DNA of 43,297 nucleotides, taken from positions 1 to 43,297 of the forward strand of contig CABZAD010000009.1 of the NCBI GenBank assembly GCA_902523665.1. Direction: 5' to 3'. Both the position numbers and the translations under genes were made by a program. The notes beneath the pieces were generated by a model. The model worked only from the letters and a program-made list of their open reading frames with translations, was not told the DNA's origin and ran no database searches. This document shows, in pieces, positions 25,297 through 32,721 of the stretch (within the stretch, counting starts at the first letter, position 1; every line of letters starts with the position of its first letter). Source of the stretch: an uncultured Bacteroidota bacterium (GTDB taxonomy: Bacteria; Bacteroidota; Bacteroidia; Flavobacteriales; Flavobacteriaceae).

Positions 25297-26691
25297 TTAT
25301 TTTGATCTATATTTTTCAAAGGGATATTTTTCAGGAAATACAAACGGACCCGTTGAAATTATTAGTGGAAATTCTGATTCTGGATCAATTATAAATTCAA
25401 TCATTGTGGCTTTATAACCTTTGAAATCTGAGCTTATAATTAACTCATATTTATTATTAGCCGATTTACCAATATATGTTTGTTTCCAAAGTTCCCCCTC
25501 TTCCCAAAGTCTAAAGTCTCTTCCATTATCATTTTTAGCTGTCCAAACTGAGACATCATACTCTCCATCATAATCTAATTCTGCAATTAATTTGTTATCT
25601 ACAAGATTCCAATTTAAAGTTGGTATTTCAATATCATTTATTATTCTGTAAAAATAACTTATAAGATCGTTAGTTAAATATCTTCCATCTAAAGAGTGAT
25701 TTTTATTTGGCACATATCTAATAATTTTTTTACCCGGCAACTTATTGTAATAAAATCTCCAGGAATCAGTTGAAAAGAACTCGTCAGATCCTGCATTAAT
25801 TATATATTTAGGCATTGTAAATTTGTCTATAAAAGAAAATGGCTCAATATAAGTCATGAGCACTTTAAATTCTTCTGTACCCAACCAATCTTGAATATTG
25901 TAATTTACATATTCTTGAATTGCAGGTGAAAACTCTCCATAGCTTCTATAATGATTTTCAAAAGAAGGGACTAAATTAAGCATATCTATTACCATAGGAA
26001 TAACTGCCTTAACTCTATTATCAACTGCTGCAGTAGTCCATGCAGTCCATCCTCTTTTAGATGCACCAGAGACTACAAAGTCTTTAACTTGAATATCATT
26101 TTGCAATAAGATTTCTTGAGCTAAATCCATAGCTCTAACTATAGCTCTAGTCATAGGAAATCTAGGTAGCCATTCAATATCTTTTTGTTTCGCACCCTGA
26201 TTTAAAAATTTATTCCATGCGAAGGCAATTAAGTCATCCTCTTTAAAGGAGTCTTGTTCCGAACCTAAAAAATTCAAAGGTTGGAAAGGTATATTGCTGA
26301 CATTAACAATTACAGATTCTGTTTTTATAGCATTCTCAATAGACTGAGAATCCAATCTGAAATAATCATCACTCTTTTCTCCACCATCAATAAACATAAT
26401 TCCAGTAGATGAGGTTGTTTGTTTTGGGATTATAATGTCAACATAATGCCACCATTCAGCTTGGTCAACTTTTTTTGAATCTAGCCATTCCCCTGAAATC
26501 ATTTTTATATGATATCCTGTCCAATTTTCCTGATAAGTAACCTCTTTGATTTCATAACTAAATTCATTTTTTGTAGATTCAATATAATTTGACATTGATG
26601 AATATTTTTCTTCTGTATACAAGAAAATAAAATTTAGAAAGGAATAAGCTAGCACTAGGGATATAACAATAAATAATGTTTTAAGTTTCAT
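25297..26691 (-). CDS. PhoPQ-activated pathogenicity-related (PqaA-like) hydrolase
   Basis: A 464-residue protein with an N-terminal membrane/signal segment (about 4-25) and an alpha/beta-hydrolase-like body. The nucleophile-elbow segment FVVSGASKRGWTAWTTAA and the following DNRVKAVIPMVIDMLN are hallmarks of the PhoPQ-activated pathogenicity-related family (PqaA/AprA). The catalytic pair downstream is likely in ...YIINAGSDEFFSTDSW and NKNHSLDG. It is probably exported. I chose ATG 26691 over GTG 26706, because the latter overlaps the fabH-like gene and extends past the signal segment. Biochemical substrate unknown; PqaA homologues in Dictyostelium/Salmonella have been linked to antimicrobial-peptide resistance, which should not be transferred to this organism. 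Confidence 0.82.
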   Translation of the reverse strand: MKLKTLFIVISLVLAYSFLNFIFLYTEEKYSSMSNYIESTKNEFSYEIKEVTYQENWTGYHIKMISGEWLDSKKVDQAEWWHYVDIIIPKQTTSSTGIMFIDGGEKSDDYFRLDSQSIENAIKTESVIVNVSNIPFQPLNFLGSEQDSFKEDDLIAFAWNKFLNQGAKQKDIEWLPRFPMTRAIVRAMDLAQEILLQNDIQVKDFVVSGASKRGWTAWTTAAVDNRVKAVIPMVIDMLNLVPSFENHYRSYGEFSPAIQEYVNYNIQDWLGTEEFKVLMTYIEPFSFIDKFTMPKYIINAGSDEFFSTDSWRFYYNKLPGKKIIRYVPNKNHSLDGRYLTNDLISYFYRIINDIEIPTLNWNLVDNKLIAELDYDGEYDVSVWTAKNDNGRDFRLWEEGELWKQTYIGKSANNKYELIISSDFKGYKATMIEFIIDPESEFPLIISTGPFVFPEKYPFEKYRSK

Positions 26692-26699
26692 TTTTTTTA

Positions 26700-27707
26700 T
26701 TACCACCTAATTATTGTACTTCCCCATGTAAATCCACTACCAAATGCAGCTAACACTATCAAGTCTCCTGATTTAATTTTTCCATCTTGCCAAGCTTCTG
26801 TTAGAGCAATTGGAATAGATCCAGCTGTGGTATTTCCATACTTTTGAATATTATTATACACTTTATCATCAGATAGACCAAATTTCTTTTGAACAAATTG
26901 AGAAATTCTAAGATTTGCCTGATGTGGTATTAACATATCAATTTGTTCTGGTGATAATCCATTTTTATTTAAGCCTTCCATTATAACTTCTGTAAATCTA
27001 ACAACGGCATTTTTAAAAACTAATTGACCGTTCATATACGGATAATAGGAGACATCATCTGGATCATTAGACTTAATAATTTTGTTTACCCACCTGTTTG
27101 TGTTTGGTCCAATTAGTGTTAATTCTTCAGCAAACTTTCCTTCAGAGTATAAATGTGAGGATAAAATTCCCTTTTCTGGATCCTCCTCTCTTGAAATTAT
27201 TGCAGCTCCAGCACCGTCCCCAAAAATCACACTTACAGCTCTCCCTCTGGTTGAGAAGTCTAGACCACCTGAGTGATTTTCTGACCCAATTACAAGGATG
27301 TTTTTATACATACCTGATTTAATAAACTGATCAGCGGTAGCAATAGAGTAAATGAAACCGGAACACTGATTTCTTATATCCATTGCTGGACAAGTTTTTA
27401 TTTGAAGTTGTTCTTGAACAAGAACACCACCTCCAGGAAAATAATAATCTGGACTTAAAGTTGCAAAAATAATTAAGTCAATTTCATCTTTGTTAATACC
27501 TGACCTTTCAATAGCAATTTTAGCCGCTTTAACACCCATTTTTGCAGTAGAATTGCCATCACCTTTTTTAATATGTCTTCTTTCCTTAATTCCTGTTCTT
27601 TCTACTATCCACTCATTTGATGTATCCATTATTTTTGATAAATCATCGTTTGATACTATATTTTCAGGAACATACATTCCTAAGCCTGAAATTCTTGAAT
27701 TATACAT
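26700..27707 (-). CDS. 3-oxoacyl-ACP synthase III family protein (FabH-like)
   Basis: A 335-residue thiolase-fold condensing enzyme. The Cys-His-Asn triad is present: Cys115 in IRNQCSGF, His in IPHQANLRI and Asn in YGNTTAGSIP. The SNEWIVERTGIKERR and FGDGAGAAII segments are typical of KAS III. It would condense a starter acyl-CoA with malonyl-ACP. It is not within a fatty-acid cluster (no plsX, acpP or fabD here), so it may be a second, specialised KAS III making a starter unit for an unusual lipid. The start is ATG 27707 (MYNSRISGLGMY); an upstream in-frame start adds 12 unconserved residues. It is eight bases upstream of the PqaA-like gene. Family certain, role uncertain. Confidence 0.87.
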   Translation of the reverse strand: MYNSRISGLGMYVPENIVSNDDLSKIMDTSNEWIVERTGIKERRHIKKGDGNSTAKMGVKAAKIAIERSGINKDEIDLIIFATLSPDYYFPGGGVLVQEQLQIKTCPAMDIRNQCSGFIYSIATADQFIKSGMYKNILVIGSENHSGGLDFSTRGRAVSVIFGDGAGAAIISREEDPEKGILSSHLYSEGKFAEELTLIGPNTNRWVNKIIKSNDPDDVSYYPYMNGQLVFKNAVVRFTEVIMEGLNKNGLSPEQIDMLIPHQANLRISQFVQKKFGLSDDKVYNNIQKYGNTTAGSIPIALTEAWQDGKIKSGDLIVLAAFGSGFTWGSTIIRW

Positions 27708-27868
27708 AATATAGGTTTTTTCCAAGTTAATCAATTTTAGCAAGAATAAAGTTTTTTTAATTAAACTAAGTCTACAAATAAATCTAAAATTTAACTTACG
27801 GAAAATTAACGAATGCTTAATTTTTTTAACTATTACGCTTTTTTAAAATTATCTAGCTAACTTTAAAT

Positions 27869-28816
27869 ATGATTCAAAAAGGAATTTTTCTCGCTCTTAT
27901 ACTAAATCATTTATTTATTTTTTCTCAAAAAAAAATTGTAAACGTTGATTCTATTATTAAAGCTGATAATTACAAAGTATTCAAAAATATAAGTTACGAT
28001 ATAGATAAAAAAAATAAACTTGACTTATGGATTGCAAGCACTGAATTAAAAACTCCATTTGTTATATATATTCATGGAGGGGGGTTTGGATCAGGAAGTA
28101 AAAATGCTGCTTATTCCAAGGACAATTTTAAAAGAATTAAAAGGCTATTAGAAAACAACATTTCATTTGCTACAATTGATTATAGATTTAAAAATAATGA
28201 TGACTTTTTATTAACATCCTTTAACGATGCTAAGAGAGCGTTACAATTTTTAAAATTTTACAGTGACAAATTTAACCTGTTAAAAAGTAAAGTAGCACTG
28301 ATGGGAGCTTCTGCTGGAGCTACCTCATCTTTATGGATTGGATTACAAGATGATTTATCAGATAAAAAAAGTAAAGATCCTGTCCTTCGTGAATCCACAA
28401 AAGTTTCTTGTATAATTGGAATTGCTGCAGCTCATTCACTAAATTTAAAAAGATGGAAAGATATGGCAAATGTTGATGAAGCATATTTAAAATCTATTTT
28501 TGAAAATTATCTTGGAAAAATGGATACTGAAAAATGGATGGAAAGATCTTTTAATAAAAATTATATTTCTGAAGTTGACTTTTTTGAAAAAATGGATTCT
28601 AATGATCCTCCAATTTTTATTGTAAATTATGGAAAAAATACAAAGCCAAAAAATATTGCTGATTTTCATCATAATCCCTTACACGCAAAACTTTTAAAAA
28701 ACAGAGCAGATTCTTTAAAAATTAAAAATGTTATTTATGCTCGAGGAATTGGAATTATAGACAAATCAAATAAAAACATTGTAGATTTTATAATTGATAA
28801 TTTAATTAAAAAATAA
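27869..28816 (+). CDS. Exported alpha/beta hydrolase (esterase/lipase type)
   Basis: A 315-residue protein with a hydrophobic signal peptide (residues 5-19). The HSL-type oxyanion motif HGGGF (69-73) and nucleophile elbow GASAG with Ser148 are clear, so it is a carboxylesterase/lipase-like hydrolase. The acidic residue probably lies around residues 245-260 and a His in the ADFHHNPLH segment (about 270-275) could complete the triad, though this is not certain. An upstream 161-base region is AT-rich; TAACTTTA, one mismatch from TAnnTTTG, sits just before the ATG. The next gene is a probable esterase on the same strand nine bases later. Substrate unknown. Confidence 0.82.
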   Translation: MIQKGIFLALILNHLFIFSQKKIVNVDSIIKADNYKVFKNISYDIDKKNKLDLWIASTELKTPFVIYIHGGGFGSGSKNAAYSKDNFKRIKRLLENNISFATIDYRFKNNDDFLLTSFNDAKRALQFLKFYSDKFNLLKSKVALMGASAGATSSLWIGLQDDLSDKKSKDPVLRESTKVSCIIGIAAAHSLNLKRWKDMANVDEAYLKSIFENYLGKMDTEKWMERSFNKNYISEVDFFEKMDSNDPPIFIVNYGKNTKPKNIADFHHNPLHAKLLKNRADSLKIKNVIYARGIGIIDKSNKNIVDFIIDNLIKK

Positions 28817-28825
28817 ATTAATTAA

Positions 28826-29566
28826 ATGCATTCACAAATTATTAAATTTTTAGTTATCATTATCTTATTTATTTCAAGTTGTAGTGAAAATAAAAAAAAA
28901 CATTTATTTATATTATCAGGTCAATCAAATATGGTACTCCTTAATGAAAAGGAAACCTTTATCCCCATGTTAGAAAAAAAATTTGGTAAAAATATGATTT
29001 TAGTCGTAAAAGATGCTAAAGGAGGAGAACCTATTAGAAGATGGTATAAAAAATGGAATGAAAAAAGTAAAGAAGACGATAATCTTAATCAAATAAATGA
29101 ATATGGGAAAGATTCAATTGGGAATATGTATGATAAGCTAATTACCAAAGTAAAAAAAATCACAATTGATAAAAAAATTGAATCAATAACTTTTATATGG
29201 ATGCAGGGTGAAAGAGATGCAAGAGAAAACTTAGCTCAATATTATGAAATAAGTTTGTTTGGATTATATGATCAGTTGTCTAAAGATTTAAATAGAGATA
29301 ACATAAATTTTATAATTGGAAGAATAAATGATTTTGACTTAAAAAACTCAAATTATAAACATTGGACAAAAATTAGAGAAATTCAAGTTAAATTTGCTGA
29401 GTCAAATGACAAATTTAGTTGGATTGATACTGATGATCTAAATGATGGATATAATAAAAAAGGTGATTCTATTAATAATGATTTACATATGTCAGTTGAA
29501 GGATATAAAACTTTAGGTAAAAGATTTGCAGAAAAAGCAATTGAATTAATTGTTAATAATAATTAA
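28826..29566 (+). CDS. SGNH/SASA-type esterase lipoprotein
   Basis: A 246-residue protein beginning with a lipoprotein signal, MHSQIIKFLVIIILFISSC, with lipidated Cys19. The body matches sialate-O-acetylesterase (SASA/DUF303) SGNH-fold enzymes: LSGQSNMV (nucleophile Ser34 of GQSN), WMQGERDA (Gly/Asn-block equivalent with conserved Glu/Arg) and a C-terminal DLHMSVEGY carrying the Asp and catalytic His. These enzymes remove acetyl groups from carbohydrates. Together with the exported hydrolase upstream it suggests degradation of acylated polysaccharide or sugar at the cell surface, but no glycoside hydrolase or SusCD pair is adjacent. Family assignment strong, substrate unknown. Confidence 0.85.
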   Translation: MHSQIIKFLVIIILFISSCSENKKKHLFILSGQSNMVLLNEKETFIPMLEKKFGKNMILVVKDAKGGEPIRRWYKKWNEKSKEDDNLNQINEYGKDSIGNMYDKLITKVKKITIDKKIESITFIWMQGERDARENLAQYYEISLFGLYDQLSKDLNRDNINFIIGRINDFDLKNSNYKHWTKIREIQVKFAESNDKFSWIDTDDLNDGYNKKGDSINNDLHMSVEGYKTLGKRFAEKAIELIVNNN

Positions 29567-29601
29567 TTTACATTCCATTAATAAGTCAATCTCTCACTTA
29601 G

Positions 29602-29688
29602 CAGAGAGGATGGGATTCGAACCCACGATTCCATTTCTAGAATACACGCTTTCCAAGCGTGCGCCTTAAACCACTCGGCCACCTCTCT
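29602..29688 (-). tRNA. tRNA-Ser (anticodon GGA)
   Basis: An 87-nt tRNA on the minus strand. The acceptor stem AGAGAGG/CCTCTCT pairs perfectly over seven bases, followed by discriminator G. The D-arm, a 5-bp anticodon stem CACGC/GCGTG with loop TTGGAAA (anticodon GGA, bases 29652-29654 on the plus strand reading TCC), a long variable arm typical of class II tRNAs, and a T-arm with TTCGAAT are present. GGA reads UCC and UCU serine codons. No CCA is encoded, so it is added enzymatically. The gene lies between the esterase and tatD. Confidence 0.96.
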
Positions 29689-29708
29689 AATTAAACAAAT
29701 TTAAAAAA

Positions 29709-30470
29709 TTAATTTCCAAAAATTTTAATAGAATTTTGCTCAGTTACAGATGAAACTTCGTCAAAGTGAATATTGTATATTTCAGCAATCTTTGATGCAA
29801 TAATTTGAAGGAAAGAACTCTCATTTCTTTTTCCTCTATGTGGAACTGGAGCAAGATACGGAGAATCTGTCTCAAGAACGATTTTATCTAATGGTATTGA
29901 ACTTAAAAATTCTGAAATCTTTCCATTCTTAAATGTTACAACTCCACCGATACCTAAAAGAAAATTTAAACCAATTATCTTTTCAGCTTGTTCCTTATTA
30001 CCTGTAAAACAATGAAAAATTCCTCTCAAACTATTTGATTTATATTTTTTCAGAACTTCAAAGATCTCATCAAAAGAGTCTCTAGAGTGGATTATAATTG
30101 GAAGATCATATTCAATAGCAAGTTTTATTTGCTCTTCAAATGCGCTTACTTGTTGATTAAAATATTTCTTTTCATGAAAAAGGTCTATCCCAATTTCACC
30201 AATTGCTTTGTAATCATGTTCTTTAATTTGTTTTTTTACAAATTCAATTTCCGATTCAAAGTTTTTATCAACGTAACAAGGGTGAAGACCAATCATACAA
30301 AAAATTCTATTTGGAAATTTATTTTCTAAAACATGCATACTCTTATTATGCTTAGAACTAATTGATGGTAAATAAAATTTTTTAACACCAACAGAGACTG
30401 CTCTATGAATTACATCATCAATGTCCTCCTTAAAATGGTCTAAATATAAATGGGTGTGAGTATCAATCAA
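29709..30470 (-). CDS. tatD: TatD-family metal-dependent hydrolase/DNase
   Basis: A 253-residue TIM-barrel amidohydrolase-like protein. Metal ligands follow the TatD pattern: the N-terminal HTH (residues 5-7 in DTHTHLY), GLHPCYV, EIGIDLF (Glu), IIHSRDS, GIFHCFTG and the C-terminal LETDSPYLAP with an Asp. TatD proteins act as 3'-5' exonucleases/DNases in DNA repair or turnover. No ATG precedes the conserved N-terminus and an in-frame stop lies just upstream, so TTG at 30470 is the start. It is one base after the odhB stop, so the two are likely co-transcribed. Family secure; nuclease activity inferred. Confidence 0.92.
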   Translation of the reverse strand: MIDTHTHLYLDHFKEDIDDVIHRAVSVGVKKFYLPSISSKHNKSMHVLENKFPNRIFCMIGLHPCYVDKNFESEIEFVKKQIKEHDYKAIGEIGIDLFHEKKYFNQQVSAFEEQIKLAIEYDLPIIIHSRDSFDEIFEVLKKYKSNSLRGIFHCFTGNKEQAEKIIGLNFLLGIGGVVTFKNGKISEFLSSIPLDKIVLETDSPYLAPVPHRGKRNESSFLQIIASKIAEIYNIHFDEVSSVTEQNSIKIFGN

Positions 30471-30471
30471 A

Positions 30472-31662
30472 TTAATTAAGGCCTAAAGATTTTTTAACTT
30501 TTCCATCCATCAAAATATTTTCTGGATCTTCTACACCCTCTTTAACAGCAATTAAAAATCCAACAGACTGATTACCATCAATAATTCTGTGATCATATGA
30601 TAAAGCTAGATACATCATAGGTCTAATCTCAACTTTTCCATCAACAGCAATTGGTCTTTTAATAATATTATGCATTCCAAGAATACCTGATTGAGGAGGG
30701 TTAATAATTGGTGTAGAGAGCATTGACCCAAAAACTCCACCATTTGAAATTGTAAAAGTACCACCAGTTAAATCATCCACAGTTGTTGACTTATTTCTTA
30801 CATTATCTGCTAGTCTTTTTATCTCCTGTTCAACAGCAGCAAAAGAAAGTTCCTGAGCATTTCTAAGCACTGGAGTCATTAAACCTTTTGGTCCAGAGAC
30901 AGCAATACTTATATCAGAGTAATTATAAGAAATCTTTTCATTACCGTCAATCATTGAATTTACATCAGGATAAAGTTTAAGTGCTCTTGTTACAGCTTTG
31001 GTGAAGAAACTCATAAATCCAAGACTAACTCCATGTTTTTGAGAGAAGGCTTCTTTGTACTTTTTTCTAAGATCAAATATTTTTGATAAATCCGCTTCAT
31101 TAAAAGTAGTTAACATAGCTGTTTCATTTTTAACAGAAACTAGTCTTTCGGAAACCTTTCTTCTTAACATTGAAAGTTTTTCTCGGTTTTCAATCCTACC
31201 TTCATGATTTGAAGAGCCCATGGCTGGAACTACTTTTAAGACATCATCTTTTGTTATTTTATCTCCTTTAGACCTTATTTCGTTAATATCAATACCTTGA
31301 TCTGAAGCAATATTTCTAGCAAGAGGAGTAATACTTATATCATCCATCTTACTCGGTTCAATCTTTTTTTCCTCTATTATTTTTTGTAATGGAGGCTCTG
31401 AATTTTCAGATTCAGAATTCGATGTTTCAGTTGTATCAATTAAACATACAATATCACCAACAGACATTGAATCTCCTTCTTCAGCTTTTAAAGTAATTTT
31501 ACCAGATGCTTCAGCTGGAAGATCCAGTGTAGCTTTATCTGAATCTATTTCTGCAATAGTTTGATCCTTAGTGACAATGTCTCCATCTTTAACAAGCCAT
31601 TGAGAAATTTCAACTTCTGTAATTGACTCACCAGGGGAAGGAATTTTCATTTCAAGGACCAT
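30472..31662 (-). CDS. odhB: Dihydrolipoyllysine-residue succinyltransferase (E2 of 2-oxoglutarate dehydrogenase)
   Basis: A 396-residue E2 subunit. One N-terminal lipoyl domain (about 2-76) carries lipoyl-lysine Lys43 in [13 protein letters not shown]; an E3/E1-binding domain follows at about 107-145 ([18 protein letters not shown]); the C-terminal catalytic domain has the conserved YDHRIIDG with catalytic His358 and Asp362. It transfers the succinyl group to CoA in the TCA cycle. A single lipoyl domain and the [11 protein letters not shown] start identify it as OdhB/SucB rather than the pyruvate dehydrogenase E2. Its E1 partner odhA lies 1.1 kb away on the same strand, but an opposite-strand gene is inserted between them, so odhB needs its own promoter. 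Confidence 0.94.
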   Translation of the reverse strand: MVLEMKIPSPGESITEVEISQWLVKDGDIVTKDQTIAEIDSDKATLDLPAEASGKITLKAEEGDSMSVGDIVCLIDTTETSNSESENSEPPLQKIIEEKKIEPSKMDDISITPLARNIASDQGIDINEIRSKGDKITKDDVLKVVPAMGSSNHEGRIENREKLSMLRRKVSERLVSVKNETAMLTTFNEADLSKIFDLRKKYKEAFSQKHGVSLGFMSFFTKAVTRALKLYPDVNSMIDGNEKISYNYSDISIAVSGPKGLMTPVLRNAQELSFAAVEQEIKRLADNVRNKSTTVDDLTGGTFTISNGGVFGSMLSTPIINPPQSGILGMHNIIKRPIAVDGKVEIRPMMYLALSYDHRIIDGNQSVGFLIAVKEGVEDPENILMDGKVKKSLGLN

Positions 31663-31748
31663 CAGTAATCTTTAGCTATTTTAAGATATCTAAATTAATC
31701 ATAAAATTGAAACTATTTAAATAATCATTATCTTAAGGTCAAAAACAT

Positions 31749-32708
31749 ATGTCGAACAGAAGAGGATTTATTAAGTCATCAACCATTGCAACAATTGGTT
31801 TAATTTCATTAAACCAAAATCTATATTCTTTACAAAAAAATTCAAATAGAAAAATCAGGATAAGTTTGAATCCAGGTGCAGTTGGAATTAATTGTACAGC
31901 TGATGAATTACTTGAACTTGCTATAAAGTATAATTTTGATTCAATTATACCTATTGTAAAGGAATTTCAGGAAATGGATCATATTGAAATTGATAATTAT
32001 CTAAAAAAAATGAAAGAAAATAAAATTTCATTTGATGTCTCTGGATTACCAGTTCAATTTAGAACAAATAAGGATCAGTTTAATAAAGGTTTAATCACTT
32101 TAGATACTTATTGTAAAATTTTAAATAAGTTAAATGTTAAGGGTTTTAATACCTGGATTATGCCTACCAATAAAGAATTAACTTATTTAAAAAATTTTAA
32201 AGTACATAAAGATAGACTAAAAGAGTGTGCTAAAATTATTGGAGATTATGGAATGAAACTTGGCTTAGAATTTGTTGGACCAAAAACATTAATGTCAAGA
32301 GATCAATTTTCATTTATTAGAACAATTAATGAACTACGAGAGTTAATTGTTGCTATCGATGAAAAAAATGTTGGATACCAACTTGATGCCTTTCATTTAT
32401 ATTGTGCAAATCATTCAGTTGAGGATTTAAAATTTTTAAACAAGGATAATATAGTAATGTGTCAATTAAACGATGCTGTTCTTGGAAGATCAGTTGATGA
32501 GCAATTAGACCTAGAAAGAGAATTACCAGGAAAAACAGGTTTGATTGATACAGCTCCATTTTTAAATTTTTTAAATAATATTGGGTATGAGGGGACTGTA
32601 AGTGCAGAACCATTCAATAAAGAACTAAATAAGATGAACAATGAAGATGCAGCAAAAGCAACTTTTAATGCAATTAAGAATAGTTTTGAAAATGCTGGGA
32701 TTTTTTAA
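31749..32708 (+). CDS. Tat-exported sugar-phosphate isomerase/epimerase-like TIM-barrel protein
   Basis: A 319-residue protein. The N-terminus MSNRRGFIKSS carries a twin-arginine motif followed by a hydrophobic stretch (residues 12-22), so it is probably a Tat substrate exported folded. The body fits the xylose-isomerase-like/EcEpim TIM barrel superfamily: metal-ligand-like segments LGLEFVGPKT (Glu), VGYQLDAFHLY (Asp/His), MCQLNDAVLG and GTVSAEPFNKEL (Glu). Such exported enzymes often act on rare sugars, inositols or dehydrated sugars. It lies between odhB and odhA on the opposite strand, with an 86-base gap to odhB and 13 bases to odhA. Why it is here is unknown. Exact reaction not predictable. 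Confidence 0.8.
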   Translation: MSNRRGFIKSSTIATIGLISLNQNLYSLQKNSNRKIRISLNPGAVGINCTADELLELAIKYNFDSIIPIVKEFQEMDHIEIDNYLKKMKENKISFDVSGLPVQFRTNKDQFNKGLITLDTYCKILNKLNVKGFNTWIMPTNKELTYLKNFKVHKDRLKECAKIIGDYGMKLGLEFVGPKTLMSRDQFSFIRTINELRELIVAIDEKNVGYQLDAFHLYCANHSVEDLKFLNKDNIVMCQLNDAVLGRSVDEQLDLERELPGKTGLIDTAPFLNFLNNIGYEGTVSAEPFNKELNKMNNEDAAKATFNAIKNSFENAGIF

Positions 32709-32721
32709 TAAAAAAAAAGAC

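Noticed and set aside
28801..28825. AT-rich near-palindrome between the alpha/beta hydrolase and esterase genes
   Set aside because: Low-complexity A/T sequence gives many such repeats; no GC stem for a terminator.
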